Shown here one piece after another: positions 28,874 through 37,817 of a DNA stretch of 64,000 nt. The notes beneath the pieces are model-generated. The model was not told where the DNA came from and did no database searches. It saw only the letters and a list, made by a program, of their open reading frames with translations. The stretch comes from Serratia inhibens (lineage in GTDB: Bacteria > Pseudomonadota > Gammaproteobacteria > Enterobacterales > Enterobacteriaceae): NCBI RefSeq assembly GCF_003591175.1, contig NZ_QYYG01000004.1:186001-250000 (forward strand), read 5' to 3'. Numbering within the stretch: position 1 is the stretch's first letter; each line of letters begins with the position of its first letter. The translations under genes and the position numbers were made by a program.

Positions 28874-29236
28874 TCAGAAGGCTTTTTTGGCGTAGCCGGT
28901 GACCACTTTCAGGCCCATCTCACGGCCCAGCGCGGTCATCGGGTGCACCACGATCAGGCCGCGCGCACTTTTCTTCAACGAGCCCATATCCGCCTGCTCT
29001 TTCTTGGTGATTTCGCGGCTGAAAGGCAGTTGACTCAGCTTCTGCGCCTCCGCACTCAGCTTCTCGACGCGCACGCCTTTCAGACGTTCGATTTCCGCCG
29101 CCAACTTCTCTTTTTCTTTGGTGTGCTGGGCAATCAGCTCGACATTGCCCTGTTGGATCACCGCCGTGTCTTTGTGATTCAGTGCGTCCAGCAGGTCGCT
29201 AAGGCGCTTAATTTCTGCCTTTTCTTTCTCTTTCAT
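28874..29236 (-). CDS. yibL: YibL family ribosome-associated protein
   Basis: A 120-residue basic protein, coiled-coil rich in its first two thirds ([17 protein letters not shown]), with the conserved C-terminal block [20 protein letters not shown] followed by [15 protein letters not shown]. coli YibL co-purifies with ribosomes; its function is not known. In E. coli it adjoins the mtl operon; here two genes separate them. Confidence 0.9.
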   Translation of the reverse strand: MKEKEKAEIKRLSDLLDALNHKDTAVIQQGNVELIAQHTKEKEKLAAEIERLKGVRVEKLSAEAQKLSQLPFSREITKKEQADMGSLKKSARGLIVVHPMTALGREMGLKVVTGYAKKAF

Positions 29237-29309
29237 GGTTTATGGCCTGTTTGTGCCTGTACGGCACGCTAATCAACGATGCCCACATTGTAGCAAAATG
29301 CGCACGCAG

Positions 29310-30776
29310 TTACTCGCCTTGCTCGATTCCCGGCGGCAACCCGCTCATCTCGCAGGCTTTCGCCCCCACGCGCGCCAACGCCTGGGTATAACGTGCATTA
29401 AACGGATAGCAGCAAGAGAGCCGCAGCCCGTTGCGGTAGCGACCGCTGGGGGAATACAAGGTGCCCGGCGTCAGGCAGATTTGTTCCTCCAGCAACTGGT
29501 GGAACAGCGCCACGCTGTCGACCCCGCCCGGCAGCTCAACCCAGAACACAAAACCGCCCGCCGGCTGCGTCGCCCGCGTGCCGCGCGGGAAATGGCGGGC
29601 AATCAAGGCCCGCGCCGCCTCCACCTGAGCGGCATAGCGTTTACGCAGGTTGCGCAAATGGTGATCGTAGCCGCCGGTTTCCAGGAACATCGCCAGCGTC
29701 TCCGACAGCAGCTGTGATTCCGCCATCGATGACACCGCCTTCAGCTTGCGCAGCGCGTCGTTGAAGCGCCCGCCGGCGATCCAACCGATGCGGAAATCCG
29801 GTGCCAGCGTCTTGGTAAAGCTGGAACAAAACAGCACCCAGCCGTCGCGATCGAAAGATTTCACCGCCGGCGACAGCGCGCCGCCGAACTGAATCTCGGC
29901 GTACAGCCCGTCTTCAATCAGCGGTACCCGATGATCGTTCATCAGCTGCGCCAGCCGTTTCTTGGCCGCCAGCGGCATGGTGCAGCCCATCGGATTCTGC
30001 ACCGTCGGCATGGCGATTACCGCATCCAGCCGCTTCTCATTCAACAACAACTCCAGCGCGTCCAGCGACAGGCCATGCTGCGGATCGGTCGGGATTTCCA
30101 GCGCCTTCAGCCCCAGGCTGGCCAGCAGCGGCAGCAGATAAAAATAGGTCGGCGACTCCAGCCCGATACAGTCGCCCGGCTTGGTGGTCACGCGCAGCGC
30201 CAGCTGCAGCGCTTCCATGCAGCCGTGGGTCAGAGTGATATCGCCAGGCTCCAGCAGCATGCCCAGCGTCATCGAGCGACGAGCTATCTGCTGGCGCAGC
30301 CGCAAACTGCCGGGCGGTAACGCGTACTTGCCGATCAGATCGGGCTGGCGACGCAGCTGCGACGACAGCATCCGCCCCAACTTACCGCCGGGATAAAAAT
30401 CGGCGGTTTGCGGGCAGGCCAACGACAGATTGGTGAACGCCGGGTTCTGCTGGGCGGCAAACACCCTGTCGATCAGCGCCAGCACGTCATCCGCCGGCGG
30501 TTCTATCCGGCTACTGGGCTGCGAGGCGGTTTTCAGCGCCGGCAGCGTGCTGCGCACATAGAAACCGGACTGCGGCCGCGCTTCGATCAGCCCACGGTCT
30601 TCCAACGCACGGTAAGCCGCCACCACGGTATTGATGCTGACGCTGTGGGTCTGCGCGCAGCGGCGCACCGAAGGCAAACGGCTGCCGGGCAGCAGCGTGC
30701 CGCGGTGAATGGCCTGCGCCAGGGTATCCGCCAGTTGCTGATAACGCGTTTCAGGCATTTCATCGAGCAGGGTCAC
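29310..30776 (-). CDS. MocR/GntR-type regulator with aminotransferase domain
   Basis: A 488-residue MocR-subfamily regulator. Residues about 10-75 form a GntR winged helix (YQQLADTLAQAIHRGTLLPG and SVRRCAQTHSVSINTVVAAY). The remainder is a PLP-dependent fold-type I aminotransferase-like domain, with the PLP Lys in LFCSSFTKTLAPDFRIGW. It starts at a GTG with GGAG 9 bp upstream. It is divergent from a LysE-type exporter across a perfect inverted repeat, so it probably controls the exporter in response to an amino compound. Confidence 0.88.
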   Translation of the reverse strand: MTLLDEMPETRYQQLADTLAQAIHRGTLLPGSRLPSVRRCAQTHSVSINTVVAAYRALEDRGLIEARPQSGFYVRSTLPALKTASQPSSRIEPPADDVLALIDRVFAAQQNPAFTNLSLACPQTADFYPGGKLGRMLSSQLRRQPDLIGKYALPPGSLRLRQQIARRSMTLGMLLEPGDITLTHGCMEALQLALRVTTKPGDCIGLESPTYFYLLPLLASLGLKALEIPTDPQHGLSLDALELLLNEKRLDAVIAMPTVQNPMGCTMPLAAKKRLAQLMNDHRVPLIEDGLYAEIQFGGALSPAVKSFDRDGWVLFCSSFTKTLAPDFRIGWIAGGRFNDALRKLKAVSSMAESQLLSETLAMFLETGGYDHHLRNLRKRYAAQVEAARALIARHFPRGTRATQPAGGFVFWVELPGGVDSVALFHQLLEEQICLTPGTLYSPSGRYRNGLRLSCCYPFNARYTQALARVGAKACEMSGLPPGIEQGE

Positions 30777-30794
30777 AGTTTATCTCCAGAGAAT

Positions 30795-30826
30795 GGGTAC
30801 AGTTTGCATTTTATAAAACTGTACCC
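30795..30826. promoter_or_regulatory. operator between the MocR regulator and the exporter
   Basis: GGGTACAGTTT (30795-30805) and AAACTGTACCC (30816-30826) form a perfect 11-bp inverted repeat with a 10-base AT spacer, centres 21 bp apart. It lies 19 bp from the regulator's start and 90 bp from the exporter's start. Likely binding site of the MocR protein. Confidence 0.75.
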
Positions 30827-30915
30827 GTAACAATAGCGGGTTTCTGGTTCTGTCACCATCCGTCCGCAAGTTTTATGCTGGTTCCTTTGCTACTGTGCCG
30901 TTTAAGGAACCCGTT

Positions 30916-31524
30916 ATGCTGGACTCCGCCTTTATCAGTTATGTCACGGTGATGTCGATCACCCCCGGCCCCAACAACCTGCTGCTGGCCTCTTCCGGGG
31001 TCAACTTCGGCCTGCGTCGCACCCTGCCGATGGTGTTCGGCATCAGCCTGGGTTGTGGGGTACAGTTGGCCCTGACCACCAGCCTGCTGGCGCTGGTGCT
31101 CAGTTGGGCCGGAGCGATACGTTTCCCGCTGGCGGTGATTGGTTGCGCCTATTTACTGTGGCTGTCGTGGAAGCTGTTCCAGGCAACCTCGCCGGATGCC
31201 AAACAGCAGGCGCAGCCGATGCGGTTGCTCAACGGCGCGCTGTTCCAGGCGGTCAATCCCAAAGCCTGGTTGATGGCCATTAACATCGCGATCCTGTTCA
31301 CCCCGCGCGAAGGGACCAGTCTTAGCCACACGCTAATGCTCGTTGCCGGCTTTGTCGCCTTGAATATCCCTTGCGTGCTGGTGTGGGCGGCGCTGGGCGA
31401 TCGCCTGCGCGATGCGCTGCGCGTCACCTGGAAGCTGCGGCTGTTTAACGCGACGATGGCGGGTTTGATGGCGGTAACGGCGCTGTGGCTGTTGTTCGAT
31501 GAGTGGCGCGCGGCCTTTGCTTAA
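30916..31524 (+). CDS. LysE/RhtB-type amino acid exporter
   Basis: A 202-residue inner-membrane protein with about six hydrophobic segments. The family signature is at the N-terminus (SITPGPNNLLLASSGVNFG), and FQAVNPKAWLMAINIA is the second conserved block. LysE/RhtB proteins export amino acids or related metabolites. The ATG at 30916 has AAGGA at 30904-30908. The stop overlaps the convergent mtlR stop through a shared TTAA. Confidence 0.9.
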   Translation: MLDSAFISYVTVMSITPGPNNLLLASSGVNFGLRRTLPMVFGISLGCGVQLALTTSLLALVLSWAGAIRFPLAVIGCAYLLWLSWKLFQATSPDAKQQAQPMRLLNGALFQAVNPKAWLMAINIAILFTPREGTSLSHTLMLVAGFVALNIPCVLVWAALGDRLRDALRVTWKLRLFNATMAGLMAVTALWLLFDEWRAAFA

Positions 31525-32159
31525 CCGCGGCCGAGAGGAGAAAGCCGGGACGGCTGTTTGGCGCCGATGCCGGCGATCAGATCGGTAATCGACAGCACCA
31601 TGGTGGAGCGCACTACCTGCTGGTAACGCTGACGCTGCATGGCGATCAGCGATTCTTCCGCTTCACCCGGCTGCAGAAAAGTCGGCACCGGCGGCAGCGC
31701 GGCCACGCAGTGCAGTTCGCCGAACGGGCCGAGGATTTCATCGTCGACAAAACGGTATTCCGTCCCGTCGTGATTGAGCTCTTCGCGCATCGCCATCAGC
31801 AGTTCGGCGTCTTCGTATTCGTGACGCGAGATAACGCCCAGCCCGTACATCAGCTTAAGGCGCACCGACAGCTCACCCAAGGGGCCGGCACCGGACAATA
31901 GCGGTTCAACGGCATACTTCACCGCATAGTCGTCCTTGCGGAACACCTGCACCACCAGCACGTTGAGCGCTTCCGCCAGCAGCTCTACCGCTGCGATCAG
32001 AAAACTGCGCACCGTCTTGCCTGCGTTCAGCTTTTCCAGAACCTGGTTTTCAAATGCCTGTGGCTCGATCATCGTCGCTTTTCGAATGGCCTGGGAGATA
32101 CCGTCAATGCTGAAGTCGGGGTATAGGGGCGCAGCTTGCCGCGCCCGTGGATTCGTCAT
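31521..32159 (-). CDS. mtlR: mannitol operon repressor MtlR
   Basis: A 212-residue helical protein of the enterobacterial MtlR/FumE family, which lacks a classical DNA-binding motif. Matching blocks: FENQVLEKLNAGKTVRSFLI, VFRKDDYAVKYAVEPLLSG, LSVRLKLMYGLGVISRHEYE, EILGPFGELHCVAALPP and VRSTMVLSITDLI. It represses mtlADR in E. coli. It starts 8 bp after mtlD, so it is coupled. A shorter start at MIEPQAFEN is possible because the first 28 residues are poorly conserved. Confidence 0.93.
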   Translation of the reverse strand: MTNPRARQAAPLYPDFSIDGISQAIRKATMIEPQAFENQVLEKLNAGKTVRSFLIAAVELLAEALNVLVVQVFRKDDYAVKYAVEPLLSGAGPLGELSVRLKLMYGLGVISRHEYEDAELLMAMREELNHDGTEYRFVDDEILGPFGELHCVAALPPVPTFLQPGEAEESLIAMQRQRYQQVVRSTMVLSITDLIAGIGAKQPSRLSPLGRG

Positions 32160-32166
32160 ACTGAAT

Positions 32167-33318
32167 CTACTTTTGCATGGCGTTATACACAGCAACCGCC
32201 TGTTCTACAACCTCACTTTCAACCGGCAGGCCGGAAATTTGCGCCAGAGCCGCTTTTGGCCCCAGTTTGGCCAGCAACGCCACCAACTCTTGCGCCTGCG
32301 GATCCTGCTCACTCCGGTAGCTCATGGCGGCGGCGATGCCCTGGATCAGGTTGTCGTGCGGCAGGCCATATTCCAACGTGCCCAGCAGCGGTTTGATCAG
32401 GCGGTCACCGGCGCTCAGCTTGCGCAGCGGCTGGCGGCCCACGCGCTCGACATCATCGTGCAGGTACGGGTTTTCAAAGCGGCCGAGGATTTTGTCGATG
32501 TAGGCGGCGTGCTTGTCGGCGTCAAAGCCGTAGCGCTTGATCAGCACCGCACCGCTCTCTTCCATCGCGCCTTTCACCACGCGGCGGATAGCCGAGTCGA
32601 GGATCGCATCACGGATGGTCAGCAGACCGGCCTGTTGGCCAAGATACGCGGTGATGGCGTGGCCGGTATTGAGCGTAAACAGCTTGCGTTCGACAAACGC
32701 CATCAGGTTATCGGTCAGTTCCATGCCGGCGATCGCCGGTGGTTGGCCCTTGAACTGGGTCTGATCGACAATCCACTCGCTGAAGGTTTCTACCGTCACT
32801 TCCAGCGGATCGTTGCTGCCCGCTTCCGCCGGCGGCACGATGCGGTCCACCGCCGAATCGACAAAGCCGACATGCTGTTCGACCCACGCCTGCTCATCTT
32901 GCGGCAGCGCGTCGAACACGTGCTGTTTTAACTGGCTGGTGCCGCGCACCATGTTTTCGCAGGCGATGATGTTCAGCGGCCGGGTGTTGCCCTGCTGATG
33001 GCGCTTGATCAGCCCTTTGGCGACAGTGCCGGCAATTTTAGCCAGGATCTGCGGGCCGACGGCGGTGGTCACGATGTCCGCTTCGGCGATCAGCGCCACC
33101 GCCTCTTCGCTGCCGCTGTTAACCGCGCTGACGTTATTCACGCTCTCAACCCGCGCCTGCTCGCCCACGACGTGAACCTGATAGCTTTTGCGGCTGTTCA
33201 GCAGGTCCAGTACGCTTTGGTTAACGTCGGCAAAGGTCAGTTCGGCGTGTGCGTCCGCCAGCAGCTTACCGATAAAGCCACGCCCGATATTCCCTGCACC
33301 GAAATGTAATGCTTTCAT
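32167..33318 (-). CDS. mtlD: mannitol-1-phosphate 5-dehydrogenase MtlD
   Basis: A 383-residue NAD-dependent polyol dehydrogenase that converts mannitol 1-phosphate to fructose 6-phosphate. The N-terminal nucleotide site is [15 protein letters not shown]. Conserved active-site segments are [44 protein letters not shown] (catalytic Lys) and HAITAYLG. The ATG at 33318 follows AGGTAGGA. A perfect hairpin separates it from mtlA. Confidence 0.97.
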   Translation of the reverse strand: MKALHFGAGNIGRGFIGKLLADAHAELTFADVNQSVLDLLNSRKSYQVHVVGEQARVESVNNVSAVNSGSEEAVALIAEADIVTTAVGPQILAKIAGTVAKGLIKRHQQGNTRPLNIIACENMVRGTSQLKQHVFDALPQDEQAWVEQHVGFVDSAVDRIVPPAEAGSNDPLEVTVETFSEWIVDQTQFKGQPPAIAGMELTDNLMAFVERKLFTLNTGHAITAYLGQQAGLLTIRDAILDSAIRRVVKGAMEESGAVLIKRYGFDADKHAAYIDKILGRFENPYLHDDVERVGRQPLRKLSAGDRLIKPLLGTLEYGLPHDNLIQGIAAAMSYRSEQDPQAQELVALLAKLGPKAALAQISGLPVESEVVEQAVAVYNAMQK

Positions 33319-33341
33319 ATTCCTACCTTTCCAATGTCGAA

Positions 33342-33361
33342 GGGTGCAGCAAGCTGCACCC
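33342..33361 (-). other. mtlA-mtlD intercistronic hairpin
   Basis: GGGTGCAGC (33342-33350) and GCTGCACCC (33353-33361) pair perfectly over 9 bp. In practice the loop would be CAAG. It lies 15 bp after the mtlA stop and lacks a U run, so it is likely a stability or processing element. Confidence 0.6.
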
Positions 33362-33376
33362 CTTAAAATGATTCTG

Positions 33377-35296
33377 TTACCCGGCTTTTTTGCCACCCAG
33401 CAGATCCAACACTTCCTGCACACTGGTGGTATTCGCCAACCGCTCGATGACGCCTTCGTCATCCAACGCGTTGGTCAGGCTGGTGATCACCTGGATATGT
33501 TCGTTGTTGCGGGCGGCGATACCGATAACCAGCCGCGCCACTTCATCCTCTTCATCCCCGAAGCGCACGCCCTGCGGATACTGGCAGAACACCACGCCGG
33601 TACGCAGCACCCGATCTTTGGCTTCGATGGTGCCATGCGGCACCGCGATCGACTCGCCCAGATAGGTGGAGGTGAGTTTTTCACGCTCCAGCATCGCCGG
33701 GACGTATTCCGGCTCTACGTAGCCGCCTTTAACCAATTGTTCGCCGGCGAAGCGGATCGCCTGCTCCTTGTCGCTGGCCTGCAGGTTAAGGAACACGTTG
33801 CTTTCGCTCAGTTTGAACAGGTTTTGCTCGGTCGCTTCAAAGCTGTCGTCAAGCGTGCTGATGACTTTTTGCTGGTTATCGGTGGTTTTGTTGGCCGCCA
33901 CCAGACGTTCGGTCAGATCGCTGTACAGCTTGCTGTCGAGGAAGTTGGTCAGCGAGATGTGCTGGGCCTGCGGCGCATGACGCATCGCACGCTCGGTCAG
34001 ATCGCGGTGGGTGATCACCAGATCCACATCGTCCGGCAGGCTGTTGATGGCGCTGTTGGTCACGGAGATGTTTTTCAGCCCGGCGTCCGCCACTTTTTTG
34101 CGCAGCACGCCGGCGCCCATGGCGCTGGACCCCATGCCCGCATCGCAGGCGACGATGATTTTACGTACGGTAGTCAGGTCGCCGTCCACCGCAGCGTGCA
34201 CTGCAGCACCACCTTTAGCCTGAGACTTCATCTCCTGCATGCGGCGGGTCGCTTCTTCCAGATCGTCCTCTTCCTTCACTTTCGAGGTTTTCAGCAAGAA
34301 GGCGGAGACCACGAATGATACGGCAAAGGCCGCCGCAACCGCCGCGATATTGGCGAAATAAGCGCCTTTCGGCGTCATCGCCAGCACCGCCAGGATGGAG
34401 CCAGGGGAAGCCGGAGAAACCAGGCCGCCGTTCAGCATGGTCAGGGTGAACACGCCGGTCATGCCGCCCAGAATCACCGCCAGCAGCAGGCGTGGATTCA
34501 TCAGCACGTACGGGAAGTAAATTTCGTGGATACCGCCGAGGAAGTGAATGATCGCCGCACCGCCGGCAGACTGCTTGGCGCTGCCACGGCCAAAGAACAT
34601 GTAAGCCATCAGCACACCCATGCCCGGGCCTGGGTTGGCTTCAATCAGGAAGAATACTGACTTGCCGGCCTCGGTGGCCTGCTGAATGCCCAACGGCGAG
34701 AAGATACCGTGGTTGATGGCGTTGTTCAGGAACAGGATCTTCGCCGGTTCGACGAAGATTGACGCCAGCGGCAGCAGGTTATTCACCACCATCACATGTA
34801 CGCCGGCCGCCAGCAGCTTGGACAGCACCTCCACCAGCGGCCCGATGCCCAGGAAGGCCAGGATCGCCAGCAGCATACCGATAATGCCGGCGGAGAAGTT
34901 GTTCACCAACATCTCGAAGCCGCTTTTGATTTTGCCATCGACCCAGCGGTCAAAATGCTTGATAGCCCAGCCACCCAGCGGGCCGGCAATCATCGCACCG
35001 AGGAACATCGGCATGTCTGCACCGACGATCACCCCCATGGTGGTAATGGCGCCGACTACCCCGCCGCGATCGCCCCCCACCAGCCGCCCACCGGTGAAAC
35101 CGATCAGCAGCGGCAGCAGGTAGGTGATCATCGGGCCAACCAGCTTGGCTAAGGTTTCATTGGGCAGCCAGCCGGTAGGAATGAATAACGCGGTGATGAT
35201 ACCCCAGGCGATAAAAGCGCCAATGTTGGGCATCACCATGTTGCTCAGGAAGCGGCCAAAGTTTTGAACTTTGACTTTGATGTCTGGTGAAAACAT
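33377..35296 (-). CDS. mtlA: mannitol-specific PTS enzyme IICBA, MtlA
   Basis: A 639-residue fused PTS permease that imports and phosphorylates mannitol. The membrane IIC domain fills residues 1 to about 345 ([48 protein letters not shown]). The IIB phospho-Cys is in [16 protein letters not shown], near residue 385. The IIA phospho-His is in [18 protein letters not shown], near residue 555. The ATG at 35296 follows GGGGTG. It is the first gene of mtlADR, with four CRP-like sites upstream. Confidence 0.97.
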   Translation of the reverse strand: MFSPDIKVKVQNFGRFLSNMVMPNIGAFIAWGIITALFIPTGWLPNETLAKLVGPMITYLLPLLIGFTGGRLVGGDRGGVVGAITTMGVIVGADMPMFLGAMIAGPLGGWAIKHFDRWVDGKIKSGFEMLVNNFSAGIIGMLLAILAFLGIGPLVEVLSKLLAAGVHVMVVNNLLPLASIFVEPAKILFLNNAINHGIFSPLGIQQATEAGKSVFFLIEANPGPGMGVLMAYMFFGRGSAKQSAGGAAIIHFLGGIHEIYFPYVLMNPRLLLAVILGGMTGVFTLTMLNGGLVSPASPGSILAVLAMTPKGAYFANIAAVAAAFAVSFVVSAFLLKTSKVKEEDDLEEATRRMQEMKSQAKGGAAVHAAVDGDLTTVRKIIVACDAGMGSSAMGAGVLRKKVADAGLKNISVTNSAINSLPDDVDLVITHRDLTERAMRHAPQAQHISLTNFLDSKLYSDLTERLVAANKTTDNQQKVISTLDDSFEATEQNLFKLSESNVFLNLQASDKEQAIRFAGEQLVKGGYVEPEYVPAMLEREKLTSTYLGESIAVPHGTIEAKDRVLRTGVVFCQYPQGVRFGDEEDEVARLVIGIAARNNEHIQVITSLTNALDDEGVIERLANTTSVQEVLDLLGGKKAG

Positions 35297-35427
35297 AAAA
35301 CACACCCCTATTGTTACGCGCTGACAATAGAGCGCGTGATTATTGTTGTTACGATCCAGCCGTGTTGGTGCTGTCTGCGAGTGGACTCTATCACGCTGTT
35401 TTTACCACGCGAACTTCACGGATTTTT

Positions 35428-35605
35428 CGTGATCAACATCACACCAAACACCCCATACACCGGGCACTTATAGTGATATTCATCACAATTACTCCGTGTA
35501 AAAAAAACACAGCGAGAGCAAAACCCGCGTAAATGCGCAAAAATAGTGATACATGTCACATTTTCAAGATGCGTGTTTGTTTTTAAATTGTGATATTGGT
35601 CACAA
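35428..35605 (-). promoter_or_regulatory. mtlA control region with four CRP-like sites
   Basis: Four TGTGA-N6-TCACA-type palindromes: CGTGA-N6-TCACA at 35428-35443, AGTGA-N6-TCACA at 35472-35487, AGTGA-N6-TCACA at 35545-35560, and TTGTGATATTGGTCACAA at 35588-35605, which is a perfect dyad. Centre spacings are about 44, 73 and 44 bp, near-integral helical turns. E. coli mtlA also has an array of CRP sites. Strong catabolite control of mannitol use is expected. Confidence 0.8.
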
Positions 35606-35797
35606 TTTATTTTATCGGTGACTACCGAATCCTGGTTTGAGGAAGACCTTCCCTGTGAGCACTCATCCCGCCGGGAAATAGCGATGTGATGAATGTAAGA
35701 AAACTACATGACGAAATACGGTGATTCATTGAAGTGTAGTACAGAAGCGCCGGGGAAGAAGTGAGCAAGTTATTGGAAAGCTGGGGGGATAAATAAC
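35606..35797. other. intergenic region with no gene seen, between mtlA control and yiaF
   Basis: No convincing coding frame, repeat or operator was found here. A 68-codon minus-strand frame at 35622-35828 has no recognisable features and overlaps the yiaF terminator. Confidence 0.5.
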
Positions 35798-35820
35798 AGA
35801 AGCCGGCAAGCCGGCCTCTT
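35798..35820 (-). terminator. yiaF terminator
   Basis: GCCGGC (35802-35807), AA, GCCGGC (35810-35815), extended by the flanking AG/CT pairs. On the minus strand it is followed by TTCTGTTATTTAT. It lies 14 bp after the yiaF stop. Confidence 0.65.
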
Positions 35821-35828
35821 AAAAACAA

Positions 35829-36548
35829 TTACTGGGTCACGCTCGCAACGGTTTTCTGTGCATTCAGTAAATCCTGCTGCTTGGCCACCAGATTCGACAT
35901 CATGGTGTTGTACTGCGTTGCCTGCTGCGAAGTACGGAACTGCACGCCGTTATTGTTGAAGCTCACCTGATTGCCCTGGGTACGCAGGAAATCCCCGACC
36001 TGCACCAGATCCTGAACGAAACTGGCAGTGGTAGGGATAACCGGCATCAGCGCATTGGCCGGCCCGGTGACAATCTTGTCATACACCTGATTATAAACGG
36101 CTTTCAGATCGTCAGGTTGCTTCAGCGCCGCCCGGGAGGTGTCCGCCTGTGACTTGGCCGACTGAATCTGCTGGCCCAGCAGGTTCAGCGCCCCAACGGA
36201 TTGCTGCAGCGAATCGCGCTTGCTCATGTAATCCTGTGCGGTGCGGATCTGGTTAATCTGATCCAACGCCGGCGTCAGGCTGGCATCCAGCGATTTGGAC
36301 AACTGCTGTGAAAAACCGACCAGGATGGCGTAATCACCGGCATAGTTGCCGAATTTCTGCTTCTGATCTTCGCTCAGCGTCGGGATTTTCGCGCCGCTGC
36401 GCATAACCGTATTCTGTAAGTAATCAACAAACGCCTTGCGTTGTTCCGGCTCTTTATCGCCGCAGGCGGTCAATTGCATGACCACCAACAATGCCAATAC
36501 CGGGGCCAACCAACGCGCGAAAACTCTGCTCTGGATCCCTACCGCCAT
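35829..36548 (-). CDS. yiaF: DUF3053 lipoprotein YiaF
   Basis: A 239-residue predicted lipoprotein: signal with hydrophobic core LAPVLALLVVMQ and lipobox LTAC at about residue 29, then a helical domain. It matches E. coli YiaF in RKAFVDYLQNTVMRSG, AALKQPDDLKAVYNQ and GVQFRTSQQATQYN. Function unknown. CAGGAG precedes the ATG. In E. coli it sits near ghrB and glyS; here glyS is close but ghrB is 17 kb away. Confidence 0.9.
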   Translation of the reverse strand: MAVGIQSRVFARWLAPVLALLVVMQLTACGDKEPEQRKAFVDYLQNTVMRSGAKIPTLSEDQKQKFGNYAGDYAILVGFSQQLSKSLDASLTPALDQINQIRTAQDYMSKRDSLQQSVGALNLLGQQIQSAKSQADTSRAALKQPDDLKAVYNQVYDKIVTGPANALMPVIPTTASFVQDLVQVGDFLRTQGNQVSFNNNGVQFRTSQQATQYNTMMSNLVAKQQDLLNAQKTVASVTQ

Positions 36549-36773
36549 GTGACATAACTCCTGTTATAAACCTGCTTTCTCATCGGACTCCGTCCCTTTT
36601 GTTGCACTCCTTGCGCCTATAAGAATAGATCAACTGAATGCGATCCGATACGCGATTCACCATTCGGTTGCGATTCTGTGGCGAAAGGCGGCTTGCCCAA
36701 GGGCAACAGGCTACTGCACGGGCTCTGGCACATGGTACACTTTTGTATCATTTCTCACCGAGCCAACCTGCGC

Positions 36774-37778
36774 ATGTCATCCTATCAGCCACCGTTGACC
36801 ATCACCTCACGCATTCTGCATCTGACGACCGATGTAGGCGCTGCGTTGGCTCGCCTAAAGATGCAGGCCGAACACGAGCACAGCCTTCGGCTGCGCCGCA
36901 TCAACCGGATCCGCACTATTCAGGGCTCACTGGCAATTGAAGGAAATACCCTGAGTGAAGAGCAGATCACCGCCATCATCGCTGGAAAACGCATCATTGC
37001 ACCGCCACGGGATATTCAGGAAGCCCTCAATGCCATTCGTTGTTATGCAAACCTGAGTCATTGGCGTGCCCATAGGGTGGCGGATTTACTCGCCGCACAC
37101 CGTATGTTGATGGAAAGCCTGCTGCCAGATGCCGGGCATTATCGTCGCGGTGGCGTCGGAGTCATGAACGGTAAAACGGTCATTCATATGGCGCCGCCGG
37201 CAGAGCGGGTATCCCCGTTGATGCATCAGTTGCTGGTCTGGTTGCAAGAGACGGACCTGCCGCCGTTGATCGGCAGTTGCGTGTTTCATTATGAGTTTGA
37301 ATTTATTCACCCCTTTGCTGATGGCAACGGGCGTATGGGCAGATTGTGGCAAACGTTAATTCTTTCACGCTGGGATCCGCTGTTTGCCAACGTGCCGGTT
37401 GAAAGCCTGGTGCATGATAACCAATCCGGGTATTACCAGGCACTCAATACCAGTAACCAACGCACCGACTGCGCGCCCTTTGTTGAGTTTATGCTGGAGA
37501 TGATTTTGCGGGCGCTGGAGCAAAGTCTTACCCCCCAAGTCACCCCCCAAGTCACCCCCCAAGTCGGCGAGCTGTTAGCGGCGCTAAAGGGAGAGATGTC
37601 GCGCGAAGCCATTCAGAGCGCGCTGCAACTGCAGGATCGGAAATCTTTCCGCGAACGTTATCTGCAACCGGCGCTGAACGCAGGATGGATCGAAATGACG
37701 CTACCGGATAAGCCCAACAGCCGTCTGCAAAAATACCGGCTCACCGCAGAAGGCGCAGCACAGCGCCGCCCGCAATAG
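36774..37778 (+). CDS. Fic-family AMP-transferase with inhibitory helix
   Basis: A 334-residue Fic protein. The catalytic loop is complete: HPFADGNGRMGR (179-190; consensus HxFx(D/E)GNGRxxR). An N-terminal inhibitory motif SLAIEGN (52-58) fits the class II (S/T)xxxE(G/N) pattern, so the enzyme should be held inactive until relieved. A flexible stretch of three TPQV repeats (253-264) links to a C-terminal winged-helix-like segment (about 268-330). Fic proteins transfer AMP or similar groups to protein hydroxyls. The ATG at 36774 is likely but has a poor ribosome site; the frame is open further up. Target unknown. Confidence 0.87.
   Translation: MSSYQPPLTITSRILHLTTDVGAALARLKMQAEHEHSLRLRRINRIRTIQGSLAIEGNTLSEEQITAIIAGKRIIAPPRDIQEALNAIRCYANLSHWRAHRVADLLAAHRMLMESLLPDAGHYRRGGVGVMNGKTVIHMAPPAERVSPLMHQLLVWLQETDLPPLIGSCVFHYEFEFIHPFADGNGRMGRLWQTLILSRWDPLFANVPVESLVHDNQSGYYQALNTSNQRTDCAPFVEFMLEMILRALEQSLTPQVTPQVTPQVGELLAALKGEMSREAIQSALQLQDRKSFRERYLQPALNAGWIEMTLPDKPNSRLQKYRLTAEGAAQRRPQ
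37530..37565 (+). repeat. three perfect 12-bp tandem repeats inside the fic gene
   Basis: The unit ACCCCCCAAGTC is repeated three times and encodes TPQV x3. It contains runs of six C. Unit length is a multiple of three, so gain or loss of whole units would change linker length without frameshift, while slippage in a C run would shift the frame. Confidence 0.9.
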
Positions 37779-37802
37779 AAAAGGCGCCCGCAGGCGCCTT
37801 TT
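37779..37802. terminator. bidirectional terminator between fic and glyS
   Basis: AAAAGGCGCC (37779-37788), loop CGCA, GGCGCCTTTT (37793-37802) plus further T. A symmetric stem with A/T runs on both sides serves the convergent genes. Confidence 0.9.
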
Positions 37803-37817
37803 TCACGGCAGAACCGC

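Noticed and set aside
37530-37565. Classical phase-variation repeat in fic
   Set aside because: Unit length is 12 bp, so whole-unit changes keep the frame; an on/off switch is therefore unlikely, though linker-length change is possible.
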